A stretch of DNA of 7,159 nt. It comes from Deltaproteobacteria bacterium. Its GTDB lineage: Bacteria; Desulfobacterota; Binatia; UBA9968. This document shows, piece by piece, positions 1 through 5,792 of this stretch. The translations under genes and the position numbers were made by a program. The notes beneath the pieces were generated by a model. That model was given only the letters and a program-made list of their open reading frames with translations, was not told the DNA's origin and did not search any database. The DNA is taken from assembly GCA_016844625.1 (NCBI GenBank), contig JAERMN010000374.1, positions 1-7,159 of the forward strand. The letters run 5' to 3'. Position 1 is the first letter of the stretch. Each line of letters opens with the position of its first letter.

Positions 1-699
1 AACGATGACGATGGTGAAAGTTTCTTTCAGTTCGTGGATCAGCTCTTCAATCTTGGCCGTGGAGATCGGGTCGAGGGCTGAGCAGGGCTCGTCCATTAAT
101 AGCACGTCCGGCTCCACCGCCAGCGCTCGGGCGATGCAAAGCCGTTGCTGTTGGCCGCCGGAGAGCTCGGCCGCGCTTTTGTCCAGACTATCCTTGACTT
201 CGTCCCAGAGGGCGGCCCGCTTGAGATTAGTTTCCACGACCTCGTCGAGGTAGCGGCGGTTGTTAATGCCGACAATGCGCAGACCGTAGACGACGTTTTC
301 GTAAATGCTCTTGGGAAACGGATTCCACTTCTGAAAGATCATGCCGACCCGGCGGCGCAGTTGGATCACGTCGGTGGGCGGGTCGTAGATATTCTTGCCG
401 TCCAGCTTGATGCTGCCGGTCACCCGCGTGTTCAAAACCAGATCGTTCATCCGGTTTAGACAGCGCAGCAGGGTAGTCTTGCCGCAGCCGGAGGGACCGA
501 TGAACGCAGTGGCTTTCTTCCCGGCGATTTCGACGTTGATGTTTTTCAGAGCGCGCTTTTCGCCGTAGTAAAAGTCGACGTTTTCGACTTGAAATATTGG
601 CGCTGCGGTCTGAGTTGGCGGACTGGCTTGCACGGCTCCGTCGATTCTCACTTTCGGTGTATCGAGTCGAATCGCTTCGACCGTCTCCTGTAAGTCCAT
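1..699 (-). CDS. pstB: PstB, phosphate ABC transporter ATP-binding subunit (3' end beyond left edge)
   Basis: Cytoplasmic ATPase that powers phosphate import through the PstC/PstA channel. The 233 visible residues hold the ABC motifs in order: Walker A GPSGCGKTT (68-76), Q-loop Q123 in FQKWNPFPKS, signature ELSGGQQQR (178-186), Walker B VLLMDEP (199-205) and D-loop SALDP. The reading ends at the window edge in TIVIV, just before the switch-histidine segment (THN in the family), so roughly the last 45-50 residues are missing. The start at 699 is supported by a GGAGG (704-708) four bases upstream; it gives an N-terminal extension of about 35 residues before the conserved IFQVENV. The start lies inside the end of pstA (52-bp overlap), suggesting translational coupling. 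The Q-loop has W where many PstB proteins have P (FQKPNPFP). Identity is very secure; start is likely. Confidence 0.96.
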   Translation of the reverse strand, partial: MDLQETVEAIRLDTPKVRIDGAVQASPPTQTAAPIFQVENVDFYYGEKRALKNINVEIAGKKATAFIGPSGCGKTTLLRCLNRMNDLVLNTRVTGSIKLDGKNIYDPPTDVIQLRRRVGMIFQKWNPFPKSIYENVVYGLRIVGINNRRYLDEVVETNLKRAALWDEVKDSLDKSAAELSGGQQQRLCIARALAVEPDVLLMDEPCSALDPISTAKIEELIHELKETFTIVIV

Positions 700-1622
700 C
701 TTACCTCCATCTGCTTGCGGAAACGGTAGCGAAAATAAATCGCAATGGCATTCATCGCCAGGGTCATAACCATCAGCACTAAGCCCGTGGCCGCCGCGTT
801 GAGGTGAAACTCGGCCTGCGGCCGCGACACCCAGTTAAACATTTGAATCGGCATGACCGAAAACGGCGACCAGAGCCACTCGAACGAGATGAAAGGAAAT
901 TCCGCTTTAATCGGCGGGTCCGGCAGGAACGCGATGAACGTTAGCGCGCCGATGGTGATAAGGGGCGCCGTTTCGCCGATCGCGCGGGACAGGCCGATAA
1001 TTACACCGGTTAAGATACCTCCCATGGAATAGGGCAAGACGTGATCGCTGGTGGTTTGCCATTTGGTTGCACCGAGGGCGTAAGCCGCTTCTCTCATGGT
1101 ACCTGGTACGGCGCGGATGGCTTCACGCGTGGCAACGATAACAATGGGCAAGATCAGCAGCGCAAGGGTGAGCCCGGCCGAAAGGATGCTCTGTCCGAAT
1201 CTGAATTGGTAAACAAACAGGCCAAGCGCCATCAAGCCGTAAACAATCGACGGCACGCCAGCGAGATTGGCTATGTTGATCTCGATGATTGCCGTAAACC
1301 AGTTCTTAGGCGCATATTCCTCCAGGTAAACACCCGCTCCGATCCCTATTGGGACGGCGGTCAAAGCTGTAACTATCATGACGAGAATGGTGCCCACCCA
1401 GGAAGATAGAATGCCGGCTTGGCCCGGAAAACGCGAAGGGAACGAGGTAAAAAAATGAGGCTTTATGCGCGCCAGACCGTCGATGGCTAGATCACCAAGC
1501 AAGGCGGCTAAGGTAAGCATGCCGATGAAGGTCGAGATCAAGCCGACAACGGCAAATAGCTTGTCCCTATTCTTGTTGCCGGCAACGCTATTTTCAATAA
1601 CGGATGGAGACGGTTTTTCCAT
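648..1622 (-). CDS. pstA: PstA, phosphate ABC transporter permease subunit
   Basis: Inner-membrane permease that pairs with PstC to form the phosphate channel. The 324-residue protein is complete and slightly longer than the usual 280-300. A hydrophobic segment lies at about 22-47, followed by the periplasmic stretch and the permease core. Family hallmarks are LAGVPSIVYGLMALGLFV and the cytoplasmic EAA loop EAAYALGATKWQTTSDHVLP, which contacts the ATPase; SRAIGETAPL follows. The C-terminus is very basic (RYRFRKQMEVRWTYRRRSKR) and part of it is encoded in the 52-bp overlap with pstB. The start at 1622 lies 2 bases after the pstC stop (TGA, 1625-1627), with a GGGAG about 11 bases upstream, so coupled translation within the pst operon is likely. 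No lesion is visible, unlike in pstC and pstS. Confidence 0.95.
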   Translation of the reverse strand: MEKPSPSVIENSVAGNKNRDKLFAVVGLISTFIGMLTLAALLGDLAIDGLARIKPHFFTSFPSRFPGQAGILSSWVGTILVMIVTALTAVPIGIGAGVYLEEYAPKNWFTAIIEINIANLAGVPSIVYGLMALGLFVYQFRFGQSILSAGLTLALLILPIVIVATREAIRAVPGTMREAAYALGATKWQTTSDHVLPYSMGGILTGVIIGLSRAIGETAPLITIGALTFIAFLPDPPIKAEFPFISFEWLWSPFSVMPIQMFNWVSRPQAEFHLNAAATGLVLMVMTLAMNAIAIYFRYRFRKQMEVRWTYRRRSKRFDSIHRK

Positions 1623-1624
1623 AA

Positions 1625-2513
1625 TCAGTAAATCTCCCGGAAGCGCTTTCGCAACAAGTAGCCGCCGATGTTGAATACCAGCGTCATCGCCATCAGCGTC
1701 AAACCGGCGGCAAAGATGCTTTGATAGGCGACGCTGCCGTGGGGCAGATCACCCAAGCTCACTTGTACGATGTAGGCGGTGATCGTGGCGGCGCCTTCCA
1801 TGGGATTCAACGTCAAGTTGGGTTGCGTTCCGGCGGCGACGGCAACCACCATGGTCTCGCCGACAGCGCGGGAGAATCCCAGCACGTAGGCGGAGGCGAT
1901 GCCGGAAAACGCCGCGGGCATAAGCACGCGCAGCGCCGTCTGCAGGCGGGTCGCGCCCATGGCATAGGAGCCCTCGCGGATATGCACCGGCACGGCTTTC
2001 ATGGCATCTTCACTGAGTGAGCTGACGTAAGGGACGATCATGATGCCGATGCGTGACAAACAGCAGAGCAAAATAGCCAAAAACCACAGTCGGCACCGCG
2101 CTCAATAATTCCAGGATCGGTTTCAAGATTTCCCGAACCGTGGAGTTGGCGTATTCGCTAAGATAGACGGCAATGGTCGTTCCCAGCGGTAGCGCCACCA
2201 GCAGGGCGATGATCGAGGTTACCAGGGTCCCGGTCACGAGCGGCATAATGCCGTAGCGCGGGTTCTCGAACAAAACCGTCCATTGCGTATCGGTAAGGAA
2301 CTCAACGAGCGATACGTTGGCAAAAAAATGCCAGGACTCATAGATCAAAACCCAAACAATGCCCACGGTGATCGCAACCGAGAAAGCGGCGCACAGAAAC
2401 ATACCAAACTCGATAGCGCGTTCGCGAATTTTCCGCGACGCAACGCTTCCCGATTGAGTACGAATCTGGTCGCGCATTTGCGGGTAGTCGACGGCAACTT
2501 CAGACTTTGACAT
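1625..2513 (-). pseudogene. pstC: PstC, phosphate ABC transporter permease, frameshifted with an internal deletion
   Basis: Permease partner of PstA. The N-terminal 154 residues (2513-2052) carry a membrane segment near 37-58, GTLVTSIIALLVALPLGTT, and the hallmark LLSAVPTVVFGYFALLFVT. That frame then runs into 13 unrelated residues and a TGA at 2010-2012. The rest lies in another frame from about 2050 to 1625 (141 residues): IGIMIVPYVSSLSEDAMKAVP, an EAA-type loop EGSYAMGATRLQTALRVLMP, and FSRAVGETM. Family members carry about 20 further residues between FVT and GIM(I/V)P, forming a loop and the start of a membrane helix, so roughly 62-65 nt are missing at 2048-2054. This is not a simple one-base slip. 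Together the parts would give about 316 residues, normal for PstC. No convincing Shine-Dalgarno precedes 2513. Either a true null allele or a misassembly. Confidence 0.9.
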
Positions 2514-2542
2514 GTTATCTTACTTTCGCGGCTTGAGAGATT

Positions 2543-2574
2543 TTTCGGGAGGGGCGACGCCGCCCCTCCCGAAA
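2543..2574 (-). repeat. perfect 14-bp hairpin between pstS and pstC
   Basis: Arms TTTCGGGAGGGGCG (2543-2556) and CGCCCCTCCCGAAA (2561-2574) are exact reverse complements around a 4-base loop. The hairpin begins 10 bases after the pstS stop and ends 29 bases before the pstC start. It has no T-tract in the operon direction, so it is not a classical intrinsic terminator. Hairpins after a binding-protein gene commonly protect the upstream mRNA 3' end or reduce downstream expression, giving more binding protein than permease; that role here is inferred. Confidence 0.8.
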
Positions 2575-2584
2575 GGATGGTGAC

Positions 2585-3561
2585 CTAGAAGCTCGCTTCG
2601 CGTTTGAGCAGATCTTCGATCTTGACGCCGACCTCGGCAGTGCCGCCGAAAACCGTGCCGATTTTGCCCTTCTTAATATGCTCTGCGCCGATCGTATAGG
2701 CGTTTGGAGGCAAAGCGACGTATTTCACATCTTTAACTAGCTTTGCGGCATTTTTTAGATAGAAGTCGACGAACTCTTTTACCTCAGGCTTGCTGTCCAG
2801 GGATTTCTTGCTGACGTAAATGAAGATCGGCCGGGATAGCGGTTGGTAAGTACCATCCTCAACGGTCTTCGGCGATGGTCCGACAGACCCTTTACCGCCG
2901 TCGATGGCCACGGCTCTCAACTTGGCTTGGTTCTCGATGTAATAAGCAAAACCAAAGTAACCGAGGGCGTTGCGGTCGTTGGCGACGCCTTGGACCAAAA
3001 CATTGTCGTCTTCGCTGGCCGACTGGATTTAGATTTGCCGACGATGGCTTCGGTGAAGTAATCGAAAGTTCCGGAGTCAGCTCCTGGACCGAATAGCTTC
3101 AGCGGATTGTTGGGCCACTCGGACCGCACTTGATTCCAGGATGAAACCTTACCTTGCGCCGCCGGTTCCCACATTTTCTTGAGATCCGGAACGTTGAGAG
3201 ACTTTACCCAGTCATTTTTCGGATTGACGATGACCGTGAGCGCGTCGTAGGCCACCGGCAGTTCAATGAATTGAATACCGCTCTGTTTGCAGATCTCAAT
3301 CTCGGATTTGAGGATCGGACGTGATGCGTCGCTGATGTCGATTTCGCCGCGGCAGAATTTCTTAAAACCACCACCGGTGCCGGCGATGCCGACGGTGACT
3401 TTCACCTTGCCTCTTTTAAGTTTTTGAAACTCTTCAGCAACGGCTTCAGTAACAGGAAAGACCGTGCTCGATCCGTCGATCTTAACGATCTGCGCCTTGG
3501 TGGTCTTGGGGACAATCCCTAAAATGGCGACCAACGCTACCATTAGTAAAGCTTTCTTCAT
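2585..3561 (-). pseudogene. pstS: PstS, periplasmic phosphate-binding protein, frameshifted by a short internal deletion
   Basis: Periplasmic receptor that delivers phosphate to PstCA. It starts with a signal peptide (MKKALLMVALVAILG), likely cut after TKA at residue 23. Phosphate-binding signatures follow: DGSSTVFP (29-36), GTGGGF (61-66), DISDASRP (75-82) and GPGADSGTFDYF (158-169). After R181 (codon at 3021-3019) the frame leaves homology and stops at 2917. The family sequence resumes in another frame at SEDDNVLVQGVAND (from 3016) and ends with KIGTVFGGTAEVGVKIEDLLKREASF and TAG at 2585. Usual PstS proteins have a GDYTA-like stretch between, so about 13 nt appear lost near 3017-3021. The reassembled length, about 329 residues, is normal. 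An AAGGAG (3568-3573) six bases upstream fixes the start. First gene of the pst operon. Confidence 0.92.
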
Positions 3562-3594
3562 GCTATTCTCCTTTTTCTATTGTTAGTGGGCCAA

Positions 3595-3611
3595 TGTTAC
3601 GAACATGTTAC
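3595..3611 (-). promoter_or_regulatory. candidate Pho box upstream of pstS
   Basis: Read in the pstS direction, the site is GTAACA-TGTTC-GTAACA: two identical hexamers with an 11-bp period, the geometry bound by PhoB/PhoP-type response regulators. It lies 33 bases upstream of the pstS start. A weak -10-like AACAAT sits at 3584-3579, ten bases below the box as in PhoB-activated promoters, although that would leave a leader of only about 11 bases. A degenerate third TGTT lies at 3616-3619. The same architecture recurs at 4214-4230 and 4290-4306, which raises confidence. Confidence 0.65.
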
Positions 3612-3801
3612 AAACTGTTGAACGTCTGGTGAATTGCCGCATGGGCTGCGGTAGCGCGAATGCCATTTGCTTCTAATGCGCCGATATCTCGTCATCGTAC
3701 CAATTCGACGTTGAAGCTAATCGCCGATCGTAAACCTGAGGTGACGAGGAGGTTAAGAATGGATTAACTGGACGTCTCGCAAAGGGTCGATTCCACGTTA
3801 A
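3612..3801. other. intergenic stretch with no recognisable gene
   Basis: About 190 bases without a supported coding region. The only notable element is a strong Shine-Dalgarno-like GAGGAGG on the plus strand (3746-3752), six bases before ATG GAT TAA (3759-3767), a two-codon reading frame. No tRNA-like or terminator-like structure is evident. Confidence 0.6.
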
Positions 3802-3891
3802 CCCGCCTCTTGAGGCGGGGACAATTAAATGGGGTTTCCAAAGGGGGCGATAGCATCCCCTTTGGTCAAGGGCGGGGTTAAAACCCCGCCC
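3802..3891. repeat. cluster of three GC-rich inverted repeats
   Basis: Three hairpins lie within 90 bases: CCCGCCTC/GAGGCGGG (3802-3809 and 3812-3819, two-base gap), CCAAAGGGG/CCCCTTTGG (3838-3846 and 3857-3865), and GGGCGGGGTT/AACCCCGCCC (3870-3879 and 3882-3891, two-base gap). All arms are perfect. On the minus strand they fall about 30 bases after the stop of the pstS remnant, so they may derive from its old 3' region or belong to an extragenic repeat family. No T-tract indicates a terminator. Confidence 0.75.
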
Positions 3892-3920
3892 GCGAAGAGG
3901 CTTAGTTTATTGTCCTGCCG

Positions 3921-4186
3921 CTACATTTTCGCTTCACGTTTGACGAGATCAGCGATGCTTATACCGATTGCCGCTTCGCCGCCGAACAAGGTGCCGAGTT
4001 TGCGGTTCATCACGCGATCGATCGCCGCATCGCCTGGTGGAATCCATCTGCTTCGGCTTTGGAGATCGGATAGACCGTGCTGGAGCCGTCTATTCTAATC
4101 GCTTGAGCAAGGAGATTCTCCGGCCTGACTAAGCACAAGGCAGCGCAGGAAATGTTTCGAAGCAGTGCCTTCAGAGTCTTTTCCAT
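3921..4186 (-). pseudogene. collapsed remnant of a second pstS gene
   Basis: On the minus strand an ATG at 4186 opens a signal-peptide-like segment followed by AQAIRIDGSSTVYPISKAEA, matching the mature PstS N-terminus (compare QIVKIDGSSTVFPVTEAVA in the neighbouring pstS). Homology stops near 4049. In a different frame it resumes at IPPGDAAIDRVMNRKLGT, then LFGGEAAIGISIADLVKREAKM and TAG at 3921-3923, matching the PstS C-terminus (PPNAYTIGAEHIKKGKIGT, then VFGGTAEVGVKIEDLLKREASF). About 80 of more than 300 residues survive, and the 266-nt span is not a multiple of three, so no functional protein is possible. It differs clearly from the adjacent pstS, so it is a diverged paralogue (or remnant of another pst locus) rather than a fresh duplicate. 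No good ribosome-binding site is visible. Confidence 0.88.
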
Positions 4187-4213
4187 TTTGGTTAGGCAAT
4201 ACTAGCCAGCTAC

Positions 4214-4230
4214 TGTTACGGCCAAGTTAC
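4214..4230 (-). promoter_or_regulatory. candidate Pho box upstream of the pstS remnant
   Basis: Read towards the remnant the site is GTAACT-TGGCC-GTAACA, again hexamers with an 11-bp period. It is 27 bases upstream of the remnant ATG, similar to the 33 bases before intact-start pstS. A weak -10-like TAGTAT lies nine bases below it (4204-4199). The surrounding bases differ from those at 3595-3611, so the repeat seems conserved by function or common descent rather than by recent copying. Confidence 0.55.
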
Positions 4231-4237
4231 GCTCCAA

Positions 4238-4261
4238 TGAATAAGCGATTTCGTTTATTCA
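4238..4261. promoter_or_regulatory. 24-bp inverted repeat, possible operator
   Basis: Arms TGAATAA (4238-4244) and TTATTCA (4255-4261) are perfect complements, and inner CGA (4246-4248) pairs with TCG (4251-4253). Only the central TT and one g/t pair break the symmetry. It lies between the two oppositely oriented Pho-box-like repeats, in the divergent control region of the pstS remnant and the kinase pair. Length and near-perfect dyad symmetry suit a dimeric regulator, but no regulator can be named. Confidence 0.4.
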
Positions 4262-4289
4262 GATGAAGCGATGGTCAGGGTGCGAGTTC

Positions 4290-4306
4290 TTAACAAAAAA
4301 TTAACA
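4290..4306 (+). promoter_or_regulatory. candidate Pho box facing the kinase-like gene pair
   Basis: The site is TTAACA-AAAAA-TTAACA, two identical hexamers with an 11-bp period, on the strand that reads into the genes at 4400. It resembles the TTAACA-type repeats known for Bacillus PhoP and shares TAACA with the two boxes on the pst side, in the same orientation relative to its gene. It is 93 bases from the first start codon. No convincing -10 follows at the expected distance, so the promoter is not located. Confidence 0.5.
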
Positions 4307-4399
4307 ATGCTCCGGGTTGGCGCCGCTGGCGCTGCCTAGGCAACATTTGATAGGTTAACGTCGTTCGATTTTCGAGGCACGATGGGGCGGTAAGAGATT

Positions 4400-5134
4400 A
4401 TGGCTGGCGGCATGAAAATGTATGGCAAGCATCGCTTCCCTGGGCGATTGTTCATCGTCGAGGGGATCGATGGTTCGGGCAAGAGCACGCAATTAATGCT
4501 GCTCAAGAAATGGCTCGAATCCGAGGGCTACGTCGTCTATTCCAGCGAGTGGAACTCTTCTCCCTTGGTGCAAGATGTCACCAAGCGCGGCAAGAAAAAG
4601 AAAATGCTGACGCCGATGACGTTCAGTCTGATTCACGCCACCGATTTCGCGGACCGAACTGAGCACCACATCATTCCGCCGCTGAAAGCGGGCGCGGTCG
4701 TGTTGGCCGACCGGTATATTTACACGGCTTTCGCGCGCGATGTTGTTCGCGGCGTCAGTCCCAAGTGGGTCAGAGAACTTTACGCCTTCGCGGTCAAACC
4801 CACCGTCGCCTTCTACTTTCGCACGCCTTTGGATGTCGCGATGAAGCGAATTCTCGGTGGACGGGACGCGATCAAGTATTACGAAGCCGGCATGGACCTG
4901 GGGCTCAGTGAAGATATCGAACAGAGTTTCAAGCTATTCCAAGGACAGATCATCGAGGAATACGAAAAGATGGTCGATGAATTCGGCCTGGTGGCGATCG
5001 ACGCGACCCGGTCGATCGAAGAGCAACAGGCGGAAGTGCGCCGGATTGTCGCCGATGCGCTTGCCGGGACGAAGAAAACCAAGGTGAGAAGATGGCTCGA
5101 TTTAGCTTCTTTGGCGAAGCGCTCCCAGAGATAG
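4400..5134 (+). CDS. thymidylate-kinase-like P-loop kinase, first of a pair
   Basis: A 244-residue protein of the thymidylate kinase fold, probably cytoplasmic. Walker A GIDGSGKS is at 22-29 and appears competent. FSLIHATDFADR (75-86) and the DRY of VLADRYIY (104-106) match the nucleoside-kinase core. The dTMP-site motif usual in bacterial enzymes (REPGGT-like) is absent; EWNSSP stands at that place, so the substrate may not be dTMP. A conserved YYEAGMDL (160-167), shared with the next gene, lies in the lid region. The basic C-terminal tail (TKKTKVRRW) is partly encoded in the 43-bp overlap with the next gene. Start 4400 has only a weak ribosome-binding site (GGGGCGG nine bases upstream); ATG at 4412 is an alternative. 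It is not PPK2: no PPK2 Walker motifs are seen. Fold assignment is firm; reaction unknown. Confidence 0.85.
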   Translation: MAGGMKMYGKHRFPGRLFIVEGIDGSGKSTQLMLLKKWLESEGYVVYSSEWNSSPLVQDVTKRGKKKKMLTPMTFSLIHATDFADRTEHHIIPPLKAGAVVLADRYIYTAFARDVVRGVSPKWVRELYAFAVKPTVAFYFRTPLDVAMKRILGGRDAIKYYEAGMDLGLSEDIEQSFKLFQGQIIEEYEKMVDEFGLVAIDATRSIEEQQAEVRRIVADALAGTKKTKVRRWLDLASLAKRSQR

Positions 5135-5787
5135 ATCTTGATGAGTTGAAGGGCAAACTCATTGTTCTGGAGGGAACGGACGGTGTCGGCCGTTCAACCC
5201 ATATCGGCTTGCTCAAGCAGTGGCTGGAGAATCACGGTCATGCCGTTCTGGACACGGGTATGACTCGCTCCGCCTTGGCCGGCAAGCGGCTCAAGCAAGC
5301 CAAGGAGGGTCACACGCTCGGCGGTATCACGATGAGCCTTTTCTATGCAACGGATTTCGCTGATCGTCTCGAAAACGAGATCATCCCTGCGCTCCGCGCC
5401 GGCTTCATTGTTTTGACCGACCGCTATATTTACTCGCTGATGGCGCGCGCGATTGTGCGCGGCGCTGACCCCGAATGGTTGCGTGAAGTCTATGGCTTCG
5501 CTCTCAAGCCCGATGCGATTTTCTATTTAAGGGTGGGTATCGACGACCTGGTGACCCGAGTCCTGCAAAGTACCGGTTTCGAATACTGGGAGTCGGGCAT
5601 GGATCTCCACATGGGCGAGGACATGTACGAGAGCTTCGTGCGCTATCAAAAATGGCTCTTGGTCGAGTTTGACAAAATGGTTGAAGTGCATGGCTTCCAG
5701 CCAGTTGACGCGTCCGGCTCCGTCGAAGATGTGTTTAACGACCTGCGCGACCGGATCGACGCGGTAGTCGCCCGTAACGGTCATTGA
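5092..5787 (+). CDS. thymidylate-kinase-like protein with altered P-loop, second of a pair
   Basis: A 231-residue paralogue of the preceding protein, aligning along its whole length (MSLFYATDFADR, VLTDRYIYSLMARAIVRG, YWESGMDLHMGEDM). Its Walker A reads GTDGVGRS (28-35): arginine 34 replaces the lysine that normally binds the ATP phosphates. The DRY residues (110-112) are kept. Loss of that lysine usually cripples catalysis, so this may be a pseudokinase or regulatory partner of the first protein; some P-loop enzymes tolerate arginine, so activity cannot be excluded. The start at 5092 lies within the upstream gene, preceded by AAGGTGAG about four bases upstream, so coupled translation and a heteromeric complex are plausible. 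Ends 5 bases short of the convergent CHAD gene's stop. Confidence 0.85.
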   Translation: MARFSFFGEALPEIDLDELKGKLIVLEGTDGVGRSTHIGLLKQWLENHGHAVLDTGMTRSALAGKRLKQAKEGHTLGGITMSLFYATDFADRLENEIIPALRAGFIVLTDRYIYSLMARAIVRGADPEWLREVYGFALKPDAIFYLRVGIDDLVTRVLQSTGFEYWESGMDLHMGEDMYESFVRYQKWLLVEFDKMVEVHGFQPVDASGSVEDVFNDLRDRIDAVVARNGH

Positions 5788-5792
5788 CCTGC

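Noticed and set aside
145..459. Plus-strand open frame opposite pstB
   Set aside because: The minus strand here encodes textbook ABC ATPase motifs; the plus frame is a shadow.
2010..2080. Programmed ribosomal frameshift in pstC
   Set aside because: No slippery sequence is evident and about 20 conserved residues are absent at the junction, which a simple shift would not explain.
2543..2574. Intrinsic terminator after pstS
   Set aside because: No T-run follows the stem on either strand.
3829..4098. Plus-strand open frame of 89 residues across the hairpins and pstS remnant
   Set aside because: It is antisense to recognisable PstS fragments on the minus strand and has no ribosome-binding site or family features.
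4400..5787. PPK2 polyphosphate kinases
   Set aside because: The P-loop and DRY-type motifs match the thymidylate kinase fold; the PPK2-specific motifs around Walker A and B are not present.
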